DNA of 64,000 nt. Origin: Acidobacteriota bacterium. GTDB taxonomy: Bacteria; Acidobacteriota; Terriglobia; Terriglobales; Acidobacteriaceae. How positions within the stretch are numbered: the first letter of the stretch is position 1; the number at the start of each line of letters is the position of its first letter. The notes under the pieces are model-generated. The model made no database searches, was not told where the DNA came from, and saw nothing but the letters and a program-made list of their open reading frames with translations. This document shows positions 1 through 7,656 of the stretch, piece by piece. Position numbers and translations under genes: made by a program. The stretch covers positions 246,710 through 310,709 of the forward strand of contig JAJZVX010000002.1 in the NCBI GenBank assembly GCA_021846985.1. The letters run 5' to 3'.

Positions 1-506
1 GTGCGCCAGGCCAGGTGAATCATGCCCGTGCCGTGCTCGCCAATCATCGCTTCCTTCGCGTCGTCGTCCAGGCTCTGGCGAATCACCAGCACTGCCTTGC
101 GGTCGCCGTAACCGTTCGCGTCGGGAAAGCTGGCGTCGGCGGCCAGCGTAACATCGCCTGTCATCTTCTTCCACAAAAACCGGAACTCGTCGCGCTGGTA
201 CCAGATGTTATATCCGGCCGAACGGACGGTGTACTGGCGGGTGGCCGCATCATAGCTGCCGCTGCCCGGCACCAGAGCCGCGCCGATGTCCGACTGGCCG
301 TCAAAGATGCCCACGGGAGTGTCGAAGTTGCGGCTGGCGCGGTGAAAGCTGGCGGGCGGCGGCACCTGCACATGCGTGGGCGAACTGGGCAGCGCCCAGT
401 CCGGCGCCTGCGCTGGCAGCGCCCGCGGAACGGCCAGGAACCGCAACGAGAGCAAGAAGACCATGGCGGCCCGGCAACAGTCGCGGCGGAAGAAAAATAC
501 TTGCAT
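1..506 (-). CDS. Exported TolB/DUF1349-like protein, 5' part only (runs off the left edge)
   Basis: Reading the minus strand from an ATG at 506 gives at least 168 uninterrupted codons to the window edge. The N-terminus has a hydrophobic stretch (AAMVFLLSLRFLAVPRALPAQA) that looks like a signal peptide ending near residue 33. The mature part contains FDGQSDIGAALVPGSGSY and NIWYQRDEFRFLWKKMTGD, followed by a segment on sampling a movement or exposure (VLVIRQSLDDDAKEAM). This resembles the concanavalin-like N-terminal domain found ahead of TolB-type propellers in acidobacterial proteins; the family assignment is from memory of such sequences and the C-terminal part cannot be seen. Substrate and role are unknown. 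It lies upstream of, and is transcribed in the same direction as, nothing visible to its left; the kinase/regulator pair reads toward it from about 200 bp away. Confidence 0.6.
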   Translation of the reverse strand, partial: MQVFFFRRDCCRAAMVFLLSLRFLAVPRALPAQAPDWALPSSPTHVQVPPPASFHRASRNFDTPVGIFDGQSDIGAALVPGSGSYDAATRQYTVRSAGYNIWYQRDEFRFLWKKMTGDVTLAADASFPDANGYGDRKAVLVIRQSLDDDAKEAMIGEHGTGMIHLAWR

Positions 507-719
507 AGCCAAGAACTTTAACAGACAGGTGCCGGTTGGAGGGAAGGCGAAAAGGGAAGTTGAAAGGCCTGCGCCGCCATCTCCCAACTCTCTGCTTGCG
601 TCCGGCTGCCCGGACTGGCCCCGTCAGGCAGTCACGGCCGGTTGCAAACGCCAGGCCTGCTGCCGCTCCGGCTCCCGCCAGCCTCTCTCAAGCGATGGGC
701 CGGTCAATGGCTCAGGGCG

Positions 720-2165
720 CTAGTCCCTGTTCTTCTTGCGAATCTCGATATTGAGCCGCTTGATCTTCTGGTTCAGCGTGGAGAGAGGAATGTGGAACTG
801 CTCGGCCGCGTCGGTCTGGTTCCAGTTGCAGCGCTCCAGCTTCTCGATGATGATGCGCCGTTCGATGTCCTCGAGAATGTCGAAGAGCGAGGCGTTGGGA
901 TTGTGTTCGAGCAGGGCATCCTGGAAGCTGCGTCCCGTAATGTGTCCGGGCAGCAGGTCCGAGCCGATGACCGTCCCGCTCGACAGCACCACACCGCGCT
1001 CGATGGCGTTCTCCAGTTCGCGCACGTTGCCGGGCCAATCGTAGTCCATCAGGGCGCGCAGCGCATCGGCCGACAGACGGCGCGCCGAGAGGCCATTCTC
1101 GGCGGCGAAGCGGTCGAGGAAATGCTGTGCCAGCAGCGGAATATCCTCGCGTCGCGAGCGCAGCGGCGGCAAATCAATGGTGATCACGTTCAGCCGGTAG
1201 TAGAGATCCTCGCGGAACCGGCCCTCCCGCACCTCCTGGCGCAGATCCACGTTGGTGGCGGTGATGATGCGCACGTCCACCTGAATCTCCGACACGCCGC
1301 CCAGGTGCATGAACCGCTTATCCTGCAACACGCGCAGAATCTTGGCCTGCGTGTCCATTCCCATGGTGGCGATCTCGTCAAGAAAGAGCGTTCCGCCGTT
1401 GGCCACTTCGAAGAGACCCTTCTTCGACGCCACGGCCGAGGTGAAAGCGCCCTTCACGTGCCCAAAGAGCGTAGACTCCAGCAGCTCCGAGGGCATGGCC
1501 CCGGTGTTCACCGGAACGAAAGCTTTATCCTTGCGCGGCGAGTTGGCGTGGATGGCCTTGGCGATCAGCTCCTTGCCGGTTCCGCTTTCACCCTGGATCA
1601 GCACCGTGGACCGGCTGGGCGCCACCTGCGCCACCAGGTCGAAAACCTTGAGCATGATCTCGCTCTTGCCCACGATGTTGGCAAAGTTGTAGCGCTGCTT
1701 CAGGGTCCGCTTGAGCTGGAGGTTTTCCTCCTCCACCCGGTGCAGCGCAATGGCCGCGCGGATATCGGCCAGAAGCTTCTCATTGTCCCACGGCTTCTGA
1801 ACGAAATTCTCCGCTCCGGCGCGAATGGCCTCCACCACGTTGTCCACCGTGCCGTAGGCGGTAATCATGATCACGGGAAGCTCGGGCTGCCGCTCCTTGA
1901 TCTGGGGCAGCAGATCCAGGCCGCTCTGGCCGGGCAGGGCCAGGTCCAGCAGCACCATGTCGAAGGTTTCCTGTTCCAGTGTGCGCAGGCCTTCCTCGCC
2001 GTCCACCGTCAGACGCACCGTGTACCCTTCCAGGGAAAGCAGGACCTCCAGCGATTCGCGAATGGCCGCTTCGTCGTCAATCACTAAAATGCGGGCGTTC
2101 GAGGTGTTGCCGCTGGCGGCAGACCCGGGAACAGGAACGTTCAATGGCGATTCGACCTCAGACAT
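720..2165 (-). CDS. NtrC-family sigma-54-dependent response regulator
   Basis: Cytoplasmic two-component regulator of 481 residues with the full three-domain plan. Residues 24-140 are a receiver domain with the acidic pocket VIDDE (29-32) and phosphoacceptor Asp74 (VLLDLALPGQSG). Residues 165-400 are the AAA+ domain with Walker A GESGTGKE (192-199), Walker B GGTLFLDEI (257-265) and the sigma-54 contact loop as GAFTSA (239-244) instead of the usual GAFTGA, a variant known in other family members. The last 45 residues are a Fis-type helix-turn-helix (TDAAEQFHIPLSTLNQKIKRL). The start overlaps the 3' end of the upstream histidine kinase by 8 bp, so the two are cotranscribed and almost certainly partners. 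The target promoters are not evident in the window. Confidence 0.93.
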   Translation of the reverse strand: MSEVESPLNVPVPGSAASGNTSNARILVIDDEAAIRESLEVLLSLEGYTVRLTVDGEEGLRTLEQETFDMVLLDLALPGQSGLDLLPQIKERQPELPVIMITAYGTVDNVVEAIRAGAENFVQKPWDNEKLLADIRAAIALHRVEEENLQLKRTLKQRYNFANIVGKSEIMLKVFDLVAQVAPSRSTVLIQGESGTGKELIAKAIHANSPRKDKAFVPVNTGAMPSELLESTLFGHVKGAFTSAVASKKGLFEVANGGTLFLDEIATMGMDTQAKILRVLQDKRFMHLGGVSEIQVDVRIITATNVDLRQEVREGRFREDLYYRLNVITIDLPPLRSRREDIPLLAQHFLDRFAAENGLSARRLSADALRALMDYDWPGNVRELENAIERGVVLSSGTVIGSDLLPGHITGRSFQDALLEHNPNASLFDILEDIERRIIIEKLERCNWNQTDAAEQFHIPLSTLNQKIKRLNIEIRKKNRD

Positions 2166-5082
2166 GTACTGAATCCCTCTGTAATGGAAACTCCAAATGA
2201 AAAGTCGTGCCGGCTCCCACCGCGCTCTCTACGCGAATCTTGCCGGCGTGCTCCTGAATAATGCCGTAGGAGACCGAGAGGCCCAGACCCGTGCCGCGGC
2301 GGCCGCCCGGGCGTGGCGCCGTCTTGGTCGTAAAAAATGGGTCGTAAATCCGTTTCAGATGTTCGGGCTCGATGCCCGTGCCCGAGTCGCTCACCGCGGC
2401 TTCCACATGGCCGTTGACCCGCGTCGCCACCCGCAGCCGGCCGCCCTCGGGCATCGCGTCCTTGGCGTTCAGCATCAGGTTCAGAAAAACCTGCTGCAAC
2501 TTGCCCGCATTGCCGGTGATGGGCGGCAGATTCTCGGCCAGATCCAGATCCACTTCCACCCGGGCCTTCTTGAATTGATGTTCGAGAAGCGATAGCGTGT
2601 CGCGAATCACCTGGTTCAGATCGGTGTCGCGAAATTCCGTTGTTGAGGTGCGGCTGAAGTTCAGCAGCCCGTTGGCAATCTCCGAGGCCCGGAAGCTCTG
2701 CTGCGTGATCTTTTCCAGCACGGGCGTCAGGCGCTGGTCGCCCTTCAACTGCTTCGACAGCATCTGGGCATAGCTGGAAATGACCGCCAGCGGCGTGTTG
2801 ATTTCATGCGCCACGCCGGCCGCCAGAAGCCCGATGGAGCTCAGCTTGTCGGCCTGGGCAAGCTGGTTTTCCAGCGTCACCCGCTCCGTGATGTCGTCCA
2901 CCAGCACAATGCGGCCCACGGGCACAAAGTTGCGGCTCAGCAGCGGCGCCACCGCCGCATTTACCGTGCGTTGCTCGCCTGCCCGCGTGGTCAAGGGGAA
3001 TTTATACAGATGGTGCACGCCCGCTTCGTTGCCGAAGCTCTCCAGCGCTTCGATAAACTCCGGGGGGAAGACTGCGGACAGCGCCTGCCCCATCGCTTCG
3101 GCGCGGCTCAGCGCATACATCGCTTCCATCTGCGCGTTCCAGCTCTCGATACGGCCGTTCAAATCAACCGCCAGAATGCCCACGTTGATCGATTCAACGA
3201 TGTTCTCGTTGAACTCCTTCAGCCGTTCGAACTCGCTGATCTTCTCTTCCAGCCGCGCATAGAGGCTGGCGTTCTGCAGCGCGATGCCGATATAGCTGGC
3301 CAGCGATTCCAGCAACTCCACATCTTCGCTGGAGAGAAAGTCGCCGCCGATCGTCCGTCCCAGCCCGATCACCGCGATGGTCCGTGCGCTGCTGCCGGCC
3401 TGCACCCGGCAGGGAAGATAGTAGTTCAGGTCGAGCAATGCCGCCGTCTGCCGCTCCTCCGGCGGAAGATGCAGCGCCGCCTGGGCGTTTTCCAGAAAGA
3501 TGTGCGTGTGTTTCCTGGCCTCTTCAAAGTCGAGAAAACCCAGAGACAGCGCTCCCGCGCCGGTGCGCTTCGCCGCCGCACGCACCTCCGGCGGCAGCCC
3601 GTGCGATGCGCTCAGCCCCAGGCGGCCGTCCTCGCCGGCCATGAATACCGCCACCCGCGCCACCAGCAGCGTCCGCGGCAGGCGCTCCACAATCGACTCC
3701 AGCAGCGCGCGCAGGTCCGTCTCCGCGTTCAGCCCCCGGCCGAACTCCACCAGCGCCTTGCGATAGTCGTAGCGGTGCCGGTCAAACACGCGGTCCACCC
3801 AGCTCTGAATCCGGCGCTTCAGCGGGTCGAAGAGCATGGCGGTAATGGGAATCGCCAGCACCAGGCCCCACTCCCTGATCGCCTGTGGCATGCCGTTGTG
3901 CACCAGCAGCGCAAACAGCGCGATGGTCCCCGAGTAACCGCCCAGGATCAGTCCCGTGGCCAGCATGTAGGCCACGCCCCGCTTGAAGATCAGGTCCGTG
4001 TCCATCAGCCGGTAGCGCACAATCGCCCAACTGAAGGTCAACGGCAGAAACACCAGCGACAGTCCTGCCAGCTTCGTCAGCAGGCCCGGCATGTTCATGT
4101 CCAGCAGAAACGGAATGGCCGAAAAAAGCGTGAACGGCAGCACCGCCAGAAGCGTCCCGCGCGTCAGCCATTTCAGTTGCTGCCGCTCCAGCGGCTTGTC
4201 GGTCCGGCTGTAGCTGTAGAGAAACAGCAGCGCCGCCATTACGTAAAATACCGCCTCGTAGGCCGTCCCTGTCTGGTCCAGCCGGTGCTTCAGCAGGCCC
4301 GTTGCCTGCCAGCGGTTCAGCGCCCACACCCACAGCCCCAGCAGCACCACTCCCGGCGTATAAACCAGCGGCAGCAGCACCCGCTTCACGGGCGCCGGCC
4401 GCTCCTCCGGAAAACTCAGCGCAAAATGCAAAAACAGCGCCGGCTGCAGCGAGCCGGCCAGCACATTCAGCCAGAATACAGTCCAGTCCAGCCCATCCAG
4501 CTCCCCCGTGTACTTCAGCGCGTACATGGCGAACGAGACCAGACAGAAAAGATAGAAATGCGTGGCCCGAGGCGCCGTCCAACGCCGGAACAGCACGTAA
4601 ATCCCGATTGCCAGATAGATCAGGCCGATAATCCGAAGCCCCAGAGCTAGGCTCCGGTCCGCCGGCTCCGGAATGACCACCACAGGCGTGTCCAGCCGGA
4701 TTCCGTCGCGGGTGATCTGGTAGTTCACCTTGCTGTAAATTCCCGTAGCGTAAAGCTGCCGCTCCAGGTCCGAAAGATGGATCACCGGGTGATCGTTGAC
4801 CTCGGTCAGCAGGTCGTTCGGCTGCACCCCCGCGCGTAGTCCGGGGCTGTTCGGCAGCACGCGCTCCGCCACCAGGCCGTTCCCGTTTGCAGACTCGGTC
4901 CACCACACCCCGTCATCGGGCTGCTGAAAACTGCGCTCCTGCCGCAGATTCATCACGGCGAGGACAAAGAGTCCCGCCGTCGCCAGTACCAGCAACGTTG
5001 CCTGCAACCGATTGAAGAGACTCGTCTCCATGGGGGAGATGCCTTCTTGCGTCCAATGGACGCCCTGCAAACGCATTGCCAT
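2158..5082 (-). CDS. Membrane sensor histidine kinase (PDZ, multi-TM, GAF, PAS, HisKA, HATPase)
   Basis: Large hybrid-free sensor kinase of 974 residues. After a first membrane segment (about 25-45) comes a PDZ-like domain (about 60-130; GLRAGVQPNDLLTEVNDHPV), then about seven to eight membrane segments (145-420), a GAF domain (about 440-600), a PAS domain (about 625-735), a HisKA domain with the phospho-histidine in AAGVAHEINTPLA, and an HATPase_c domain with N-box NLMLNAKDAM, G1 DSGTGIEP and G2 GTGLGLSVSYG. Kinases with this order occur in Acidobacteria next to NtrC-type regulators; the signal is unknown. An internal ATG at 5031 (METSLFNRLQ) has an upstream AGAAGG and may be the true start, since the first ATG at 5082 has only a weak ribosome site. 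It forms an operon with the downstream regulator. Confidence 0.92.
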   Translation of the reverse strand: MAMRLQGVHWTQEGISPMETSLFNRLQATLLVLATAGLFVLAVMNLRQERSFQQPDDGVWWTESANGNGLVAERVLPNSPGLRAGVQPNDLLTEVNDHPVIHLSDLERQLYATGIYSKVNYQITRDGIRLDTPVVVIPEPADRSLALGLRIIGLIYLAIGIYVLFRRWTAPRATHFYLFCLVSFAMYALKYTGELDGLDWTVFWLNVLAGSLQPALFLHFALSFPEERPAPVKRVLLPLVYTPGVVLLGLWVWALNRWQATGLLKHRLDQTGTAYEAVFYVMAALLFLYSYSRTDKPLERQQLKWLTRGTLLAVLPFTLFSAIPFLLDMNMPGLLTKLAGLSLVFLPLTFSWAIVRYRLMDTDLIFKRGVAYMLATGLILGGYSGTIALFALLVHNGMPQAIREWGLVLAIPITAMLFDPLKRRIQSWVDRVFDRHRYDYRKALVEFGRGLNAETDLRALLESIVERLPRTLLVARVAVFMAGEDGRLGLSASHGLPPEVRAAAKRTGAGALSLGFLDFEEARKHTHIFLENAQAALHLPPEERQTAALLDLNYYLPCRVQAGSSARTIAVIGLGRTIGGDFLSSEDVELLESLASYIGIALQNASLYARLEEKISEFERLKEFNENIVESINVGILAVDLNGRIESWNAQMEAMYALSRAEAMGQALSAVFPPEFIEALESFGNEAGVHHLYKFPLTTRAGEQRTVNAAVAPLLSRNFVPVGRIVLVDDITERVTLENQLAQADKLSSIGLLAAGVAHEINTPLAVISSYAQMLSKQLKGDQRLTPVLEKITQQSFRASEIANGLLNFSRTSTTEFRDTDLNQVIRDTLSLLEHQFKKARVEVDLDLAENLPPITGNAGKLQQVFLNLMLNAKDAMPEGGRLRVATRVNGHVEAAVSDSGTGIEPEHLKRIYDPFFTTKTAPRPGGRRGTGLGLSVSYGIIQEHAGKIRVESAVGAGTTFHLEFPLQRDSVHV

Positions 5083-5457
5083 CAGCTCTGCGGCAATCAG
5101 GCGGTATGCAGAAAATCGTAAGAAATTGAAAAAACTTGGGATAAAGACGAATCGAACGGTAAACTGTCAACCTTGGCAAACCATATTTTATACGGTCAAT
5201 GCAAAAAAACATAACATGCTTATTATAAGACATAGTTATCTATTGAAAACAATAGATTTATCCGCTCGCTGATGCTTGTTCCTTCGCCTCGGCGACTTTC
5301 GCTGCAACTGCCCATGGGAGTCTCTGCGTTGCGATCCGGCCTGATCGCAACGCATCTTCCACCACCGCCTTCCCGCCCCGCCGCCCTCTTCTAGACGAAC
5401 GCGCGCCGTTTTGCCTTTCGCGCTGTAAACTTGCTTCCGGCGCTGGCGTCTACCTGA
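5083..5457. other. Divergent intergenic region with an AT-rich core
   Basis: About 375 bp between the leftward kinase operon and the rightward sigma-factor operon. From about 5105 to 5265 the sequence is markedly AT-rich, unlike the GC-rich surroundings. It contains a perfect inverted repeat TCTATTG-AAAA-CAATAGA (5239-5256) and runs of A. It probably carries the promoters of both flanking operons. The portion 5270-5457 is again GC-rich and shows no convincing gene. Confidence 0.6.
5142..5170 (-). promoter_or_regulatory. Possible sigma-70-type promoter of the kinase/regulator operon
   Basis: On the minus strand a perfect -35 box TTGACA (5170-5165) is followed after 17 bp by TCTTTA (5147-5142), a weak -10. 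It lies 60 to 110 bp upstream of the two possible kinase starts. The -10 is poor, so this is tentative. Confidence 0.35.
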
Positions 5458-5460
5458 GTG

Positions 5461-6036
5461 ATGGCAGCCGGCACAGCAGCGGAAGCAATCGCAATGGCAA
5501 CGGCACAGGAGATAGCCGCACAGCAGTTCTCGACGGTGGTCGCTGCGCACCGCCGGCAAATCTTCAGGTTCTTGCTGGCCTCCACGCGCGACGAGGATCT
5601 GGCGGAGACGCTCACCCAGGAGTGTTTCCTCAAAGCGCACCGCCACTGGGCTGGTTTTCGCGGGGACTCCAGCGTACTGACCTGGCTGATGCGCATTGCC
5701 ATCAACCTGCAGAAAGACCACTGGCGCAGCCGCCGCATGCAGTTCTGGCGCCAGACGCGCATGAACACCGTGGATCTGGACGAAGCCAGCGAGTGGCTGC
5801 CCAGCGGCCAGAGTTCGGCCGAGCAGCGCATGCTTGCCCGGGAGCGCGTGGGCCAGGTTTGGAAGGCAGTGGAGCGGCTGAGTGAGCGCCAGCGCACCAT
5901 TTTCCTGCTGCGATTTGTCGAGGAGCGGGAATTGAGTGAGATTGCCCGCGCCACGGGCCTGAACGAGGGTACGGTGAAAGCGCATCTCTCGCGGGCGCTG
6001 GCCAAGGTACGCGCGGAAGTAGGGGGGACACGATGA
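5461..6036 (+). CDS. ECF-type RNA polymerase sigma factor
   Basis: Sigma-70 family protein of about 191 residues with region 2 (VVAAHRRQIFRFLLASTRDEDLAETLTQECFLKAHRHWAGFRG, core and -10 binding) and region 4 (ERLSERQRTIFLLRFVEERELSEIARATGLNEGTVKAHLSRALAKVR, a helix-turn-helix for the -35 box). Region 3 is absent and the size is typical of extracytoplasmic-function sigma factors. ATG at 5461 is preceded directly by GTG; an internal ATG at 5494 has a better ribosome site (GGAAG, 9 bp upstream) and may be the real start. The stop overlaps the next gene by ATGA, which encodes a membrane protein that is probably its anti-sigma factor. Its regulon is unknown. Confidence 0.92.
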   Translation: MAAGTAAEAIAMATAQEIAAQQFSTVVAAHRRQIFRFLLASTRDEDLAETLTQECFLKAHRHWAGFRGDSSVLTWLMRIAINLQKDHWRSRRMQFWRQTRMNTVDLDEASEWLPSGQSSAEQRMLARERVGQVWKAVERLSERQRTIFLLRFVEERELSEIARATGLNEGTVKAHLSRALAKVRAEVGGTR

Positions 6037-6494
6037 GCTTCAAGAACAAATTCGCGGAAAGCAAGCACAATTCCCGGTTGCAGACCCGGCGCGCACTCCG
6101 GGACGCTGCGATCGAACCCGATCCTGAGCTTGCGCAGACGCTCGATCTATTTCGACGCAGTGTCCATGCCTGGAGCGATGCCGCATTTCAACGGTCCCGC
6201 GCCCCGCTGCCCGCCGTTCCCCATCGCATGCTCTGGCGCCGGGCGGCGGCCTGGGCGTTCACCCTGGTCCTCCTTGCCGGCGGCCTGTCCGCCGGTTTCT
6301 ACCACCATCATCACGAGCAGGAGTTGGCCCGGCTCGCAGCCCAACAGAAGGCCGCACAACAAAAACTTCTTGCCGAAAAGAAGGCCAGGGATTTGGATGA
6401 AATGCTGGCCAAGGTTGACAGCGACGTATCCCGTGAGGTCCCCAGCGCCATGGAACCGCTGGCCGATCTCATGAACATGGACGATTCCCGCTAG
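6033..6494 (+). CDS. Single-pass membrane protein, probable anti-sigma factor
   Basis: A 153-residue protein translationally coupled to the sigma factor (ATGA overlap). Residues 1-68 are a charged, soluble and presumably cytoplasmic part; residues about 71-90 (AAAWAFTLVLLAGGLSAGF) form one membrane helix. This is followed at once by a four-histidine cluster (YHHHHEQ) and an Ala/Gln/Lys-rich coiled-coil-like segment, then DVSREVPSAMEPLADLMN. No zinc-binding anti-sigma motif is seen. The position and topology fit an anti-sigma factor such as the CnrY type. The histidine cluster just outside the membrane could bind a metal. Function is inferred from context. Confidence 0.7.
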   Translation: MSFKNKFAESKHNSRLQTRRALRDAAIEPDPELAQTLDLFRRSVHAWSDAAFQRSRAPLPAVPHRMLWRRAAAWAFTLVLLAGGLSAGFYHHHHEQELARLAAQQKAAQQKLLAEKKARDLDEMLAKVDSDVSREVPSAMEPLADLMNMDDSR

Positions 6495-6677
6495 CGCTTT
6501 TTCAAAGAGAGCGTCTTGCGGCGCAAAAAAGGTGAGTTGGCGCGCCCAGGCGGGAGCGGCAACCACGCCGTGCGCCGGCAATCACGCAGTCTTTTATGGA
6601 TACCGTTATGGCGGGCGCAGCGCCAGCCTGCCTGCATACTGGCAGGCGGCGCAAGAAGACAACAGAAGGAGAAGATC

Positions 6678-7253
6678 ATGAATGTGAGAACGGTACTCGG
6701 GCTCACTCTGGCGGTCGCAGCCCTTTTGATCCCCGGTTCGGCGTTTGCGCAGGGCCCGGGAGCTTGCGACTGTCCCTGCGCGGGGCAGGGCATGAATTTT
6801 GCTGCCCATCGCCCCCCCCTTGAACATGCCTTCCACGGACACGGGATCATGGGCCGCTGGTGGAATAACCCGAACATCGCTTCCCGGCTCAACCTCACGG
6901 ATGCCCAGAAGAAGGAGTTCGACTCGATTCTGCTGCAGCATCGCGAGTCCCTCATCGACCTGCGCGCCAATGTCGAGAAAGCCGAATTGGAACTGGCCCC
7001 TCTAATTCACGACGAGCAGCCCAACGAGAGCAAGATCCTGGCCCAGATTGACAAGGTTGCCCAGGCTCGGGCGGAGCTTGAAAAAGCCAATGCACGCTAC
7101 CTGCTTGCCATCCGCGGCAAGCTTACTCCCGAGCAGTGGAAAGCAGTTCAGCGTTTCCGCGCCGAGCGCCAGGCTGGCCGCGCATGGGGCCGCGGCCCTG
7201 GGGGCATGGGCGGTCCACCCCCCGCGCCTCCCGCGGCGGGCCCCGTCCAGTAG
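6678..7253 (+). CDS. Periplasmic Spy/CpxP/ZraP-like LTxxQ protein
   Basis: A 191-residue protein with a clear signal peptide (VLGLTLAVAALLIPGSAFAQ) starting at the ATG at 6678, which follows a good ribosome site (AGAAGGAG, spacing about 6). The mature part begins with a Cys/His-containing stretch (CDCPCAGQGMNF, PPLEHAFHGHG). It then forms a long helical region with the two family motifs LTDAQKK and LTPEQWK, and ends in a Gly/Pro-rich tail. The family includes the chaperones Spy and CpxP, the zinc protein ZraP and the metal sensor CnrX. It is third in line after an ECF sigma factor and a membrane protein, the same order of functions as in CnrYXH-type metal or envelope-stress sensing, so it may be the periplasmic sensor of that module. 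A strong terminator follows. Confidence 0.82.
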   Translation: MNVRTVLGLTLAVAALLIPGSAFAQGPGACDCPCAGQGMNFAAHRPPLEHAFHGHGIMGRWWNNPNIASRLNLTDAQKKEFDSILLQHRESLIDLRANVEKAELELAPLIHDEQPNESKILAQIDKVAQARAELEKANARYLLAIRGKLTPEQWKAVQRFRAERQAGRAWGRGPGGMGGPPPAPPAAGPVQ

Positions 7254-7332
7254 CGGCGCCTGTTCATGCGCGCGTGACTCTCCGGATCAGGCTTTTCGGC
7301 AGAGAGCAAATGCGGTTGAAGTTCACACCGGT

Positions 7333-7367
7333 GGCGGCAGGAGCACATGCTCTTGCCGCCGTTTTTT
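7333..7367 (+). terminator. Intrinsic terminator after the Spy-like gene
   Basis: A 13-bp stem (GGCGGCAGGAGCA, 7333-7345, pairing with 7348-7360 with one G-T wobble) is followed by GTTTTTT (7361-7367). It ends the sigma-factor operon. Confidence 0.88.
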
Positions 7368-7535
7368 GGGATGCCTTGATGGGCCTCCTGGCGCGTCTCC
7401 CTGTCTTGTCCCGCAACAGCCCCTGCCGCACTTTGCTCCATCGGTTGGCGCGTTTTGCGACAGCCGCTGCTCTCTCCCCAGACATTTTGCTCCGCAATGA
7501 TCCAGGGCGAACATCTACGGTCATCAAATCGTGAC

Positions 7536-7562
7536 TAAAGTTATTCCGGACCCGGCCGATAC
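7536..7562 (+). promoter_or_regulatory. Sigma-28 (FliA) flagellar promoter of the flagellin gene
   Basis: TAAAGTTA (7536-7543), an 11-bp spacer, and GCCGATAC (7555-7562). The enteric FliA consensus is TAAAGTTT-N11-GCCGATAA, so 14 of 16 positions match with the exact spacing. It lies 95 bp upstream of the flagellin ATG. The rest of the 7254-7656 gap holds the terminator listed above and no gene. Confidence 0.9.
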
Positions 7563-7656
7563 CTGAACCATACGCAGTAGCGCCCCTCCGGCAGCGGATC
7601 TCCTCTGGCGGACGCAGTTCGGACGCCCCCATTGCGCATAGAAGGAGTTGTGCCCC

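Noticed and set aside
642..2087. Long open frame antisense to the NtrC-type regulator
   Set aside because: It mirrors the codon pattern of the real gene on the other strand, as GC-rich genes often do, and its translation has no family features.
2806..4650. A 600-codon open frame antisense to the histidine kinase
   Set aside because: The product is extremely Arg/Gln/His-rich and shows no domain; the opposite strand has a full kinase.
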